Of a stretch of DNA of 23,236 bases, positions 8,365-16,955 are shown piece after piece. Within the stretch, counting starts at the first letter, position 1. Every line of letters begins with the position of its first letter. Under the pieces are notes generated by a model. The model did not search any database, was not told the origin of the DNA, and saw nothing but the letters and a program-made list of their open reading frames with translations. The stretch spans positions 1 to 23,236 of the forward strand of contig CAYLJJ010000095.1 in the NCBI GenBank assembly GCA_964384025.1, read 5' to 3'. This DNA comes from CAYLJJ01 sp964384025 (GTDB lineage Bacteria; Myxococcota_A; Bradymonadia; UBA7976; UBA1532). Both the position numbers and the translations under genes were made by a program.

Positions 8365-9870
8365 CTAACGCGCGTAAAAAGCCTCAGCGGCAGGGTGAAG
8401 CGGCAGGGAGAGCCCTGAGCGAGCCGTATCTTTGGAGATAAAGTAGGCCTGAAGGCTGCCCTTCGAGAGCTGATCTACGTTGGAAAAAAGAGTCTCCAGG
8501 AGGGATTTGACCTGCTCCCTTGAGCTGTTCTCATGAGTGATCAACATCGCGGTCACGCCCACCGTGGGGCTGGGAGTATCGAGGCCAGGATAGGCGTTCT
8601 TGGGTAGCTTGAGGGGTAGAAGGAAGGGATAGCGGCTCTGAAGCGCGCTGATCGTCTCCTCCGCCAAAGGGAGGAAGTTGATCCCTTTCTGCTCGGCGAG
8701 ACGGGTCAACAAAGGATTAGGGTAGGCGCTGGTGAAGATAAGAGCGTCCACATCTCCCGAACCCAGCCTGGAGATCGCCTCTCCCAGAGCATGATCGTGG
8801 CTGGAGGTCAGATCTCGGATGCTCAGGTTGAGGACCCGTAACAGCTCTAGGGCGTTGGCACGGCTCCCTGAGCCCTGAGGACCGATTTCCAGACGCTTGC
8901 CTTTGAGATCTGCCAAGCTCTTGATTGAGGAGGAGGCCAGGGTGACCACCTGTAAGGCTTCAGGATAGAGAGAAGCCAGCGCCCTCAAGCGGCGGTGTGG
9001 GACCTCTCCTTCAAAGCGCCCGTTGCCATTGTAGGCTTGCCAAGCGATGTCGTTTTGGGTGTAAGCAAAGAGCAGCTCTCGCTTCTCCACCAGACGGCAG
9101 TTCTCCATGCTCCCCTTGGTGGCAAAGGCCACCATCTTCCCCTTCATCAGCTTGGCCAAGCTGCTCCCCTGACGATGATATTCTCCCCCCAAGCTGCCTG
9201 TCCCCAGGGTGATCTCTCCACGAACGTGTGCCCGCCTTCGTTCAGCAGAGGCCACCAAGCTTTTGAGTTCTCCGGTAAATTGAAGCAGCTCCTTATCAGC
9301 ACCGCTCTTTCTAAAATCAGATCCCAGGGAGGCGAGCAGCTCAAGCTGCTCTCGGTAGGGTAGCTTGACATCATTGGCGGGATTGGCAGGACCAGTCTTG
9401 CCTTTGCTGCTGGAGAGCTGAGCCGCTGGCACCCAGGCTTCTCCCTCCTCTGCGAAGCTCATGCTGCCGTGGAGCACAAGGGTATCGCCCTTCCTGTTCC
9501 CCTCTGCAGAGAGCCCTTTCACCCCGTTGGGGGTGGCTCCCAGGATAGAGATGAGAGAGCCCACATTAAGCTTGTCCCAGTCTGAGAGCTTGTGATCCTG
9601 ACTGAACTTGAGCTCAGCGTTGTAATAGATCAGGAGATGATCTCGAGCATCTCCCTCCACTGAGAAGGGATAGTGCCCCATACGCTCCAGCTCCAGAAGT
9701 TGGAAAGCTCCCTCTCCAAAGCCTTGGTTTAAGCGAGCTTGAAGCAACTCTTTGAGCTTCTCCTCTCTAGGGCCATTGCTGCAGGAGGCCAAGAAAAGAA
9801 GGATAAGCAGAGAGAAGAGGTGATGGAAACAAAGAACGGGACGACGATCTCTATTGGGTTGGCTGTGCAT
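8365..9870 (-). CDS. TAXI-family solute-binding lipoprotein with N-terminal extra domain
   Basis: The protein has 501 residues from the ATG at 9870, which has GAGG 6 nt upstream; a GTG at 9882 would overlap the gltS stop as GTGA. The signal ends in the lipobox LFLASC. About 190 residues of unrecognised extracytoplasmic sequence precede the binding domain, which begins at LGTGSLGGEYHRQGSSLA and continues through ENCRLV and AYTQNDIAWQAYNG, as in TAXI (TRAP-associated extracytoplasmic) receptors. TAXI proteins normally feed fused 4TM-12TM TRAP permeases, and some bind glutamate-like ligands. No TRAP permease is present; the gene is coupled to gltS instead, so it probably delivers substrate to, or modulates, GltS. 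Facing it from the other side is the SEC-C gene, 49 bp away. Confidence 0.8.
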   Translation of the reverse strand: MHSQPNRDRRPVLCFHHLFSLLILLFLASCSNGPREEKLKELLQARLNQGFGEGAFQLLELERMGHYPFSVEGDARDHLLIYYNAELKFSQDHKLSDWDKLNVGSLISILGATPNGVKGLSAEGNRKGDTLVLHGSMSFAEEGEAWVPAAQLSSSKGKTGPANPANDVKLPYREQLELLASLGSDFRKSGADKELLQFTGELKSLVASAERRRAHVRGEITLGTGSLGGEYHRQGSSLAKLMKGKMVAFATKGSMENCRLVEKRELLFAYTQNDIAWQAYNGNGRFEGEVPHRRLRALASLYPEALQVVTLASSSIKSLADLKGKRLEIGPQGSGSRANALELLRVLNLSIRDLTSSHDHALGEAISRLGSGDVDALIFTSAYPNPLLTRLAEQKGINFLPLAEETISALQSRYPFLLPLKLPKNAYPGLDTPSPTVGVTAMLITHENSSREQVKSLLETLFSNVDQLSKGSLQAYFISKDTARSGLSLPLHPAAEAFYAR

Positions 9871-9878
9871 CTGAGACC

Positions 9879-11084
9879 TCACTGGACGAAGGGCAGCGCC
9901 ATATAGAGCTGGATGACGAGGGCGTTGGTGATATCGATAAAGAAAGCGCCCACCATCGGGACGATCAGGAAGGCCTGGGGTGAAGCACCATAGCGTGAGA
10001 CCAAGGCCTCCATATTGGCTACGGCGGTGGGGGTCGCGCCCAAACCAAAGCCGCAGTGGCCTCCAGCGATGATGGCCGCATCAAAATCTTGGCCCATCAT
10101 ACGGAAGGTGATGAAATAGGCGAAGGCTGCCATCACCGAGGTCTGAACGATCAAAATCAGGAGCATCGGACCCGCTAGATTGAGCAGCTCCCAGAGACGT
10201 AGAGACATCAGGGCCATCGCCAAGAAGACCGAAAGGCTGATGGTTCCCCACTGATCGAGGGCCTCTTTATTGATCTTATAGATTTTGGTAGCGTCCAAGA
10301 TGTTGGTCAGGATCATGCCGATAAAGAGGGAACAGATAAAGTTGGGGATCGTAACATCCATCCCTTTCATCCAGGTGTAGACCAGAGCACCCAAAGACAT
10401 ACAGGTGCTGATGATCAAGAGAGTCTCCATCATACTGCGGGGAGTAACGCGGTCTTTATCCTCTGGATCATAGGTCACGCCTAAGGTCTGCACCTCTGGA
10501 GCCTCAGCAGGTTTGAGCTTATATCGTTCGATCAAGCGCTTGGTGACCGGCCCACCGATAATACCTCCCAACACCAAGCCAAAGGTCGCGCTGGCCATTG
10601 CCAATTCCATGATCCCTTGTAGGTTGTTTACATCTTTGAAGATCTCAGCATAGGTCACTCCGGTTCCATGTCCACCCGAGAGGGTGATTGAGCCGGTGAT
10701 CAGACCTTGGAGAGGGTGTACATCTGTCAGCAGGGCCAGACCCACCCCCGTTCCATTCTGTACGATGAGATAGAGGGTCGCGACTCCCAAGAAGAGCAGC
10801 ACCTTGGGGCCACCACGGATGAGCAGCTTAAGGCTGGCTCCCAGACCGACCGTGGTAAAGAAGATCAGCATCAGGGGAGACTTCAGGGTCATATCAAAGC
10901 GTAGAGAGAAGCCAAACTGAGAGTAAAGCAGGCTGCTCAGCAAGGCGAAGACGATCCCCCCAACAACAGGCTCTGGGATATTGTAGTTCCTGAGAGGTGG
11001 GATGAGGCGATTGAGGAGATACCCCAGAAATAGGATCGCGAGCGCTGCCGCTCCAGTCTCAACCAAGCCCAACTCTATCGTCAT
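9879..11084 (-). CDS. gltS: Sodium/glutamate symporter
   Basis: The protein has 401 residues, the usual GltS length, with about ten hydrophobic segments and family signatures such as YNIPEPVVGGIVFALL near the N terminus, GSITLSGGHGTGVTYAE near residue 130 and the inverted-repeat counterpart GGHCGFGLGATPTAVANM near residue 345. The two Gly-rich halves form the reentrant loops that bind Na+ and glutamate. The ATG at 11084 has GGGAG 7 nt upstream. It is the first gene of a two-gene operon with the TAXI lipoprotein (stop at 9879-9881, next start within or 9 nt after it). Confidence 0.92.
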   Translation of the reverse strand: MTIELGLVETGAAALAILFLGYLLNRLIPPLRNYNIPEPVVGGIVFALLSSLLYSQFGFSLRFDMTLKSPLMLIFFTTVGLGASLKLLIRGGPKVLLFLGVATLYLIVQNGTGVGLALLTDVHPLQGLITGSITLSGGHGTGVTYAEIFKDVNNLQGIMELAMASATFGLVLGGIIGGPVTKRLIERYKLKPAEAPEVQTLGVTYDPEDKDRVTPRSMMETLLIISTCMSLGALVYTWMKGMDVTIPNFICSLFIGMILTNILDATKIYKINKEALDQWGTISLSVFLAMALMSLRLWELLNLAGPMLLILIVQTSVMAAFAYFITFRMMGQDFDAAIIAGGHCGFGLGATPTAVANMEALVSRYGASPQAFLIVPMVGAFFIDITNALVIQLYMALPFVQ

Positions 11085-11367
11085 ATGTGCTCTCCCTCCA
11101 TCAACAATCTGGGGAGCCTAACACAGTTGTTTAGAGCCTTGGATAACAGATTGAGTTGACCAAAACTCGGGCAGGCCTGAGAGCCCCATCCAGGAGAGGA
11201 GCTCGTGTAGGTTCAAAGCCCTGAGGAGTTCTCCTCAAGCTCTTCTGTAAAATTCCTACGGTGATCTACTGAAGCGAGCCCTGCTCTGCTATAACCGCAG
11301 CGCGAAGTTCCTAAGCCCTCAGAGCCCTCCGAGGCTCCAAGAATCCTCGTAGAGAGTGAGTTGTTTG
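11085..11367. other. Divergent intergenic region with inverted repeat
   Basis: This 283-bp region separates gltS from the flippase-like gene. TGAGGAG (11222-11228) and CTCCTCA (11231-11237) form a perfect 7-bp inverted repeat around TT, a possible operator or short hairpin. I see no convincing promoter hexamers or small ORF. Confidence 0.3.
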
Positions 11368-12318
11368 ATGAAGAGAGCCTCCTTGATGAGATGGTTTCTA
11401 CCCAGTCTAAAGGCCCTGCTCCTGATCTTTATCGTCATCTGGTTCCAGAGCAGCTCTAGGGCCCAAGAGTTGATAGAGGTGCTTGGGCGCTTGCCTATCG
11501 GCATCTTCCTCCTCGCGATCCTCCTGGGGAGTTTATCGATGTGTATCGCCGCCATCCGTTGGCGGATCATCATGGACTCTTTTGGAGCTCAGGGCCTACC
11601 TCAGAACCTGAAGCTCATCAGGCTCTTCTTTGTGGGGCTTTTCTACAACACCTTCATCCCTGGTGCGGTGGGGGGGGATGTTGTTCGGGGGGCGCTCACC
11701 CGAGATCTCTTTGAAAAGAGCAGCTCCAGTTATGTCGTTGTCCTCTTGGAGCGTCTCATTGGGCTCTCAGCCCTGGGGGTGTATTTCCTCTTGGGCCTAT
11801 TTGTTGGTCCTGCGCTTTTGGGCTCCAAAGAGAACCTCTTGGCGATCTCTCTCCTCTTGGGTTTGGCTCTCTTCATCCTGCTGGCCGCTCGGTTCAGTGG
11901 ACGACTTCAAAAAATCTGGGGGAGCCTCCCTAAGGTGGAGCGTCCCTGGGGCCTGATCCAAGCTTTCCTGATCAGTCTGCTGAGCCACGCCATCACCCTG
12001 GGGATCTTCTTTATGCTCTCTGAGGTCCTCTCTATCGGCCTGAGCTTATCTGATCTCATCGTGATCGTGCCCATCGCTCTGGTGGCTGGCTTTATCCCTC
12101 TGGCGATCGTGGGCTTGGGTCCCAGAGAGGCGAGCTTAGTAGCCCTGTTGGGACTCTTGGGGGTGGAGTCAGGGCAGGCGTTGGCGCTCTCTTTGAGCTT
12201 TGGAGGGACTGTTATCTCTATCGCCTTGGTGGGTGGAGTGCTCCAGCTGCTCTGGGGTCACTCTACAGCTGACGGCGATACCAATGAATCGTCCGCAAGA
12301 GCCCCTCTTCAAGGTTGA
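11368..12318 (+). CDS. Lysylphosphatidylglycerol synthase TM-region/YbhN-like membrane protein
   Basis: The protein has about 316 residues from ATG 11368; a GTG at 11356 is an alternative in-frame start, and neither has a strong ribosome site. About eight hydrophobic segments and the motif NTFIPGAVGGDVVRG (about 95-109) place it in the LPG_synthase_TM/UPF0104 family. Relatives include AglD- and YbhN-type proteins and the membrane part of MprF, with roles in lipid or glycolipid flipping. There is no soluble aminoacyl-transfer domain, so it is not an MprF. The 3' end overlaps the convergent epimerase gene by 56 bp; that epimerase may serve the same surface-glycan pathway. Confidence 0.8.
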   Translation: MKRASLMRWFLPSLKALLLIFIVIWFQSSSRAQELIEVLGRLPIGIFLLAILLGSLSMCIAAIRWRIIMDSFGAQGLPQNLKLIRLFFVGLFYNTFIPGAVGGDVVRGALTRDLFEKSSSSYVVVLLERLIGLSALGVYFLLGLFVGPALLGSKENLLAISLLLGLALFILLAARFSGRLQKIWGSLPKVERPWGLIQAFLISLLSHAITLGIFFMLSEVLSIGLSLSDLIVIVPIALVAGFIPLAIVGLGPREASLVALLGLLGVESGQALALSLSFGGTVISIALVGGVLQLLWGHSTADGDTNESSARAPLQG

Positions 12319-13216
12319 TCTTAGGCTGGAATCCCAAAAGCTTTCGAGCCTTGTCGATATTGGGGATCCTCAGCTCTACATCCGTGCGCTTAACCTCCTT
12401 ATGGACCAAAGCGCTGCCTGAGGAGGCCAGCTGAAGGATCTGGCGAGCCAGATGATAAATGGTCAGGGTGCTGCGGGGGTTTCCGATATTGAAGGCCTGA
12501 CCGATTGCCTCCTCTCTGACGATCGCCGCTAAGACTCCATCGACGATATCATCGATATAGCACCAAGCACGGATCTGAGCGCCATCACCATGGATGATCA
12601 AGGGCTCTCCCTTGAGAGCACGAGTGACGAAGTGATGAACAGCGCCCTCCCCTACCTGCCGAGGACCATAGATGTTAAAGGGACGGATGCTTAGAGCGGG
12701 CAAATCATACTGCTTGTGATAGCTCAAGGCGAGGTGCTCTGTGGCCAACTTGGAGACTGCATAGGTCCAACGCGCCTCTCCTACTGCTCCCATCTGGGTA
12801 GCGTCTCCCTCTCGCACCTTATAGGCGTACTGTCCAAAGACCTCGCTGGTGCTGAAGTCGATGAAGCGCTGGCAGCGACCGCTCTCATGGGCGATCTTCA
12901 GCGCGTTCATCGTCCCTCCAAGAGAGACCTCCATGGTCAGCGTGGGGTTATTGAGGACCGTATCCACTCCAGCAATAGAAGCTAGATGGATGATCACATC
13001 CGCCTCTTGCCCGACACGACGGAAACCTTCGAAATCTAAAACATCTCCTTTAACCAACTGGACATTGGGATGTGTATCCAACATTGTCCCTGAGATCGCG
13101 TCCCGACGCATATTATCAAAGAGAGTAACCTTGTTGTGCTCACATAGACGTTGAGCCAGCGTACTTCCGATGAAACCTGCCCCACCTGTGATCAGAATGT
13201 GTAGATCACGAACCAT
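12263..13216 (-). CDS. NAD-dependent sugar-nucleotide epimerase/dehydratase (extended SDR)
   Basis: The protein has 317 residues from ATG 13216, chosen for GGAGGGG just upstream; the frame is open to an ATG at 13285 but that would overlap the neighbour. It has the NAD-binding motif TGGAGFIGS (about 10-18), DVLDFE, HLAS, the catalytic YxxxK as YAVSK with an upstream STSEVFG, the substrate-binding NIYGPRQ and the WCYIDD region. These are hallmarks of the extended SDR family acting on UDP- or GDP-sugars (UDP-glucose epimerase, UDP-glucuronate decarboxylase). The exact substrate cannot be told from sequence. It likely supplies surface polysaccharide or glycolipid precursors. Confidence 0.85.
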   Translation of the reverse strand: MVRDLHILITGGAGFIGSTLAQRLCEHNKVTLFDNMRRDAISGTMLDTHPNVQLVKGDVLDFEGFRRVGQEADVIIHLASIAGVDTVLNNPTLTMEVSLGGTMNALKIAHESGRCQRFIDFSTSEVFGQYAYKVREGDATQMGAVGEARWTYAVSKLATEHLALSYHKQYDLPALSIRPFNIYGPRQVGEGAVHHFVTRALKGEPLIIHGDGAQIRAWCYIDDIVDGVLAAIVREEAIGQAFNIGNPRSTLTIYHLARQILQLASSGSALVHKEVKRTDVELRIPNIDKARKLLGFQPKINLEEGLLRTIHWYRRQL

Positions 13217-13262
13217 TTTACCCCTCCATGTTTTCTTTGAATAAAACTGTTGTTTTTCAGGC

Positions 13263-14147
13263 CTAATTAACGCTGAGATCCACATCTGGAATCATCTTGC
13301 GCCAATTAATATCTTGAACTTTATTAGATCCAATAAGAGTGAAAAGCATTGGGGATAGATAAGGAAAATTCTCTTTCCATGTGATACTGAACTGTTCCGC
13401 CATCTTGGCCGACTCTTGGTCAGAGTCTTTTAGGCTTCTGATTCTCATAGCTAAGCTTTGTTTTTCCATAGGGTTGTCTGTATTAATATATTGTTCAATT
13501 AAATATTGTAGTGCTATTTGATGTTTTCCTAGTTTTTGAGAGATTGAAGCGACAAGACTTCTCATCATTTCTGGAGCGTCAGGGCTGTTTGCAGCCATTT
13601 CTAAATATGAAAGCCCAGTTTCTTTAAAATGTCTTCTTTCCTCAGGATCTCTTGTCTTCATTTCGACATAAAAATTAAGCCCCAAACGATATGCAGCTTC
13701 ATAATCGTTTGGAAACTGCTTCAGAGCCAATTGATAAAAGTGATTAGAGCGCTTAACGTTTTCTGTTGTAAATCTTCTTCCGTAGAGAACGTTTGCTCCT
13801 GCCCAATGGTATACTTTCTTAAAATTGGGATCAAGTGCGATGATTTGTTCAATAAAATACTCAAGCCATTTATATTTTCTGTCATGATTAAAATGTTTTG
13901 CAAAATAAGAGATTGTACGAAGCCATAATAGGTCAGCAGCAGCCTGCGTATAATTAAGCGTAATCGTTTTTATGATATTCAAATTGGGGACATAAAGAAC
14001 CTCCGCATTTTGAATAACCAGATTTTCAGCTTTCGTTGTTTTGCTGTTCAATAAAGAGAGTTGATTTAATATAATTAAGGTAGACAAGAACAGGGCGAGC
14101 AGAAACCATCGAAGCTGTGATTTGATGATAAAATCAAAAGAAGGCAT
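13263..14147 (-). CDS. AT-rich, membrane-anchored TPR-like protein
   Basis: The protein has 294 residues with one N-terminal membrane anchor (about 12-32) and then helical repeats of TPR type, seen as LDPNFKKVYHWAGANVLY and YQLALKQFPNDYEAAYRLG. The likely topology is a single anchor with a periplasmic TPR domain for protein-protein contacts. It is visibly more AT-rich than every neighbour (frequent AAT, ATT, TTA, AAA codons), suggesting different ancestry or weaker codon selection. The start ATG at 14147 has AAGG directly before it. It ends 47 bp before the epimerase start and runs in the same direction, so cotranscription is possible. Function is unknown. Confidence 0.7.
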   Translation of the reverse strand: MPSFDFIIKSQLRWFLLALFLSTLIILNQLSLLNSKTTKAENLVIQNAEVLYVPNLNIIKTITLNYTQAAADLLWLRTISYFAKHFNHDRKYKWLEYFIEQIIALDPNFKKVYHWAGANVLYGRRFTTENVKRSNHFYQLALKQFPNDYEAAYRLGLNFYVEMKTRDPEERRHFKETGLSYLEMAANSPDAPEMMRSLVASISQKLGKHQIALQYLIEQYINTDNPMEKQSLAMRIRSLKDSDQESAKMAEQFSITWKENFPYLSPMLFTLIGSNKVQDINWRKMIPDVDLSVN

Positions 14148-14346
14148 CCTTTTCTCTCATCTCCAAACGAGATAAATGAGTTGAGAAAGATATCAAAAAA
14201 AAGAGGACCAAAAAAGGGCTTGCATTTTTACAGGATTTTTTCACTGCGTCCCATGTGACTGACGAGGAGGTTCTTTACGCAGGAGGCTGTGAGGGGCAGA
14301 GAAGAGCCCGGCGGGTCATTTGAAGCGCGATCGAAGTTTATGACCT

Positions 14347-15690
14347 ATGACTCTCAACGAGAGAGGAGGAAGCCGATCAGATCTTGCGCAAGCTGAGCCC
14401 CGGTATCGACGCAGGCCCTCCGCTCTGCTACCCTCCGCCGCCGTGTTTTATGAAGGACTCATCGCTCTCCGACACTTGAGGGCTCGTAAGAAGCGCAGCC
14501 TCTCCTTGGTCACTTGGCTCAGCACCACTGGGGTCGCCCTGGGTGTGCTTGCCCTGGTGGGGGGCTTCTCCATCACCACTGGTTTTGAGCAAGCTTTCCG
14601 TGAGAAGGTCCTGGGGCTCACCGCGCATGTCCTGGTGCGGGAGTTTGGGATCCGCTTCTCCGCCTATCGAGATGTTACCACCCGCTTAGAGAATCTACCT
14701 GGAGTCAAGGCCAGTTCTCCGATGACCTTCAATGAAGCGATGATCTCAAGCCGAGGAGGCAGCGCAGGGGTGGTGATCAAGGGGCTGCTCCCTGAGTCAG
14801 CGGAGCGGGTCTTAGAGCTGCCCTCCTATATTAAGGAGGGACCTGGCCTCTCCGCCCTTGAGGAGCAGGAGGGCTCCCTGGAGAGCATTATCTTAGGCGC
14901 TGAGTTGGCTCGGCGTATCGGAGCTGAGCGGGGAGATGTGATCACCCTGCTCTCTCCACTCCGCGATATCGATCCTCGGGAATGGAAGCCCAGTCCAGGG
15001 ACCCCTAAAACGGGAAACTTCCGGGTTGTGGGGCTCTTTGAGGCGGGCTTCCAGGAATATGATAGCCGCTTGGCCTACCTGAAGCTTTCGGTTGCTCAGA
15101 AGTTCTTTGGTACTGGAGACAACGTGGTGGGGGTTGAGGTCGCCGTTGATGATCCGCTTAAAGCGGGGGTGGTGGCTCAACGCATCCGTGACGAATTGAA
15201 GATGTTCGATTACCAGGTTCGCGACTGGCGCCAACAGAACAAGAACCTCTTCAGCAGCCTGATGTATCAGCGCCTAGCGATCCTCGTGGTCCTCTCGGTG
15301 ATGGTGGTGCTGGCCGCCTGTAACGTGGCGGCGATGCTGATCATGTTAGTGTTGGAGCGAACCAAGGAGATCTCCATCCTCAAGGCGATGGGGGTCAAAG
15401 ATAAGAGCATCTTGGGGATCTTTGTCTTGGAGGGTCTGGGGATCGGTCTGATCGGCACCCTCGCGGGCTTGCTCCTGGCTTATGCCTTTTGTGAGGGTCT
15501 CTTAGCCAACGGCATCGCCCTGGATCCAACAGTCTATGGCATCGCTCGTCTCCCTGTGATCTTTGATCCTTTGGACTATCTTATGGCGGGCGGCGGGGCG
15601 ATGCTGATCACCCTGACGGCGACCATCTTTCCTGCTCTGAGAGCCGCTCGGCTTCAGCCGGTGGAGGGGCTCCGAGAGACTTATGGATAG
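14347..15690 (+). CDS. LolC/LolE-like lipoprotein-release permease subunit
   Basis: The protein has 447 residues. The core starts at about residue 34 (FYEGLIALRHLRARKK), which is where LolC/LolE proteins normally begin, followed by the first TM (about 53-75), a large periplasmic MacB-like domain (about 80-310) and an FtsX domain with three TMs ending in AARLQPVEGLRE. LolCDE frees outer-membrane lipoproteins from the inner membrane, which fits the many lipoproteins here. The first 33 residues are an Arg-rich extension with no good ribosome site; a GTG at 14443 would remove it. No LolD ATPase follows; a PilF-like gene starts 8-11 nt downstream. Confidence 0.85.
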   Translation: MTLNERGGSRSDLAQAEPRYRRRPSALLPSAAVFYEGLIALRHLRARKKRSLSLVTWLSTTGVALGVLALVGGFSITTGFEQAFREKVLGLTAHVLVREFGIRFSAYRDVTTRLENLPGVKASSPMTFNEAMISSRGGSAGVVIKGLLPESAERVLELPSYIKEGPGLSALEEQEGSLESIILGAELARRIGAERGDVITLLSPLRDIDPREWKPSPGTPKTGNFRVVGLFEAGFQEYDSRLAYLKLSVAQKFFGTGDNVVGVEVAVDDPLKAGVVAQRIRDELKMFDYQVRDWRQQNKNLFSSLMYQRLAILVVLSVMVVLAACNVAAMLIMLVLERTKEISILKAMGVKDKSILGIFVLEGLGIGLIGTLAGLLLAYAFCEGLLANGIALDPTVYGIARLPVIFDPLDYLMAGGGAMLITLTATIFPALRAARLQPVEGLRETYG

Positions 15691-15701
15691 GGAGGGGTGT
15701 G

Positions 15702-16487
15702 ATGTGGCGCTTTGGATCTTTGAGCCTCCTCTTACTGTTGGCCTGCGGACCCACCCAAGAGCAGATCGCGGAGCGCGAGAAGAAGGCGGAGTTTCACTAT
15801 AATCTGGCTTATGGCTACTTCTTTAAGCAGTCCGGCTTCGCTGACGCCGCTCTTCAAGAGGCGTTTCAGAGCCAGCGCCTAAACCCAGACAACCCCAACA
15901 CTCATCTCCTATTGGGGCTTATCTTTCTGGGGAGGGAACACCACTCTAAAGCTCTACACCATTTCAAGCGGGCCGACGCTCTCAAGCAGAACTTCTACTC
16001 AGCGAAAAACAACATCGGCGCGACCTATCTCGCCATGAAGCGCTGGGATCAAGCCATCAAGATCTATGGGGTCCTTATCCAAGATATGCACTATAACACC
16101 CCAGCACATGGGCATAACAACCTGGGTTGGGCTTACTATCAAAAGAAAAATTTCAGGAAGGCGCGACGACATTTTCTCACCGCCATACAGCTCTCTCCTA
16201 TTTTCTGTCCTGCCTATAACAATTTGGGGATGGTCTATCTCGAAGAGGGCAAAGGGCAACAGGCAGAGAAGTATCTGAGGCGGGGCATCAAACGCTGCCC
16301 AAGCTACGCCGAGCCTCACTACCATCTGGGCCGAAGTTTGGCTCGAAGGAGCGCCTTTTCTGAAGCTCAGACAGAGTTTAATCGCTGCTTGACCCTTGCA
16401 GGAGAGAGCCTGCTGGCGGAGCGCTGTGAGAAGCGGCTCTCGACCCTAAAGCCACTCCTGGAGTCTTCACTGAGGGCTCAGCCCTGA
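15702..16487 (+). CDS. PilF/PilW/Tgl-like TPR lipoprotein
   Basis: The protein has 261 residues from ATG 15702, with GGAGGGG 4-5 nt before; a GTG immediately upstream is in frame. The signal ends in the lipobox LLLLLAC. At least five TPR units follow, e.g. NPNTHLLLGLIFLGREHH, AKNNIGATYLAMKRWDQAI and PAYNNLGMVYLEEGKGQQAE. The layout, lipoprotein plus six or so TPRs, is that of type IV pilus pilotins PilF/PilW and Tgl, which place the secretin PilQ in the outer membrane. No pilus genes are visible here, so the role is family-based. It is probably cotranscribed with the LolC/E-like gene and the RodZ-like gene. Confidence 0.75.
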   Translation: MWRFGSLSLLLLLACGPTQEQIAEREKKAEFHYNLAYGYFFKQSGFADAALQEAFQSQRLNPDNPNTHLLLGLIFLGREHHSKALHHFKRADALKQNFYSAKNNIGATYLAMKRWDQAIKIYGVLIQDMHYNTPAHGHNNLGWAYYQKKNFRKARRHFLTAIQLSPIFCPAYNNLGMVYLEEGKGQQAEKYLRRGIKRCPSYAEPHYHLGRSLARRSAFSEAQTEFNRCLTLAGESLLAERCEKRLSTLKPLLESSLRAQP

Positions 16488-16497
16488 AGGAGGCGAT

Positions 16498-16920
16498 GTG
16501 AGCTTACGCTCCTCTCTAGAGAGCCCAGGGGCTCTGTTAAGTGAGGCTCGCCACGAGCAGAAACGCTCTCTTAAAAGCTTGGCTCAGTGTTCAAAGATCC
16601 CTCTGTCCAGCTTGCGCTCTCTTGAGGTTGATGATTGGGCTGCTCTACCCTCAATGAGCCACGCCCGAGGCTTCATCAAACTTTATGCTCGAGAGTTGAA
16701 GATCGATCCTCAACTCCCACTCTCCCTCCTCAGCCTTCAGATCAGCGAGCGTAGGGCTCAGGCCCGGCGTGTTCAGAAGACGCATGGCAAGCTTCGAGGC
16801 AGAGGTGTTCTCAGATGGACCTTGGGCCTGCTCCTCCTCTCCGCTCTCCTCACGGCGCTCCTTTTCCAGGAGAGCTTTCAAGCTCCTGAGCCAAAACCAA
16901 AGCGCATCAGCGCCCCCTGA
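16498..16920 (+). CDS. RodZ-like HTH protein with short periplasmic tail
   Basis: The protein has 140 residues from a GTG with AAGGAGG 4 nt upstream. Residues 11-70 form the RodZ-type HTH_25 domain (GALLSEARHEQKRSLKSLAQ ... LEVDDWAALPS ... GFIKLYARELKIDP), then a basic linker and one TM (about 103-122). Full RodZ has a large periplasmic domain after the TM; here only about 18 residues remain and no frameshift is seen, so the protein is a short form rather than a broken gene. RodZ links MreB to the membrane in cell-shape control. It sits 10 bp after the PilF-like gene, in one likely operon. Confidence 0.75.
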   Translation: MSLRSSLESPGALLSEARHEQKRSLKSLAQCSKIPLSSLRSLEVDDWAALPSMSHARGFIKLYARELKIDPQLPLSLLSLQISERRAQARRVQKTHGKLRGRGVLRWTLGLLLLSALLTALLFQESFQAPEPKPKRISAP

Positions 16921-16955
16921 GGGCACATCTCTTCACGATCCTTGAGAAGCTCCCT

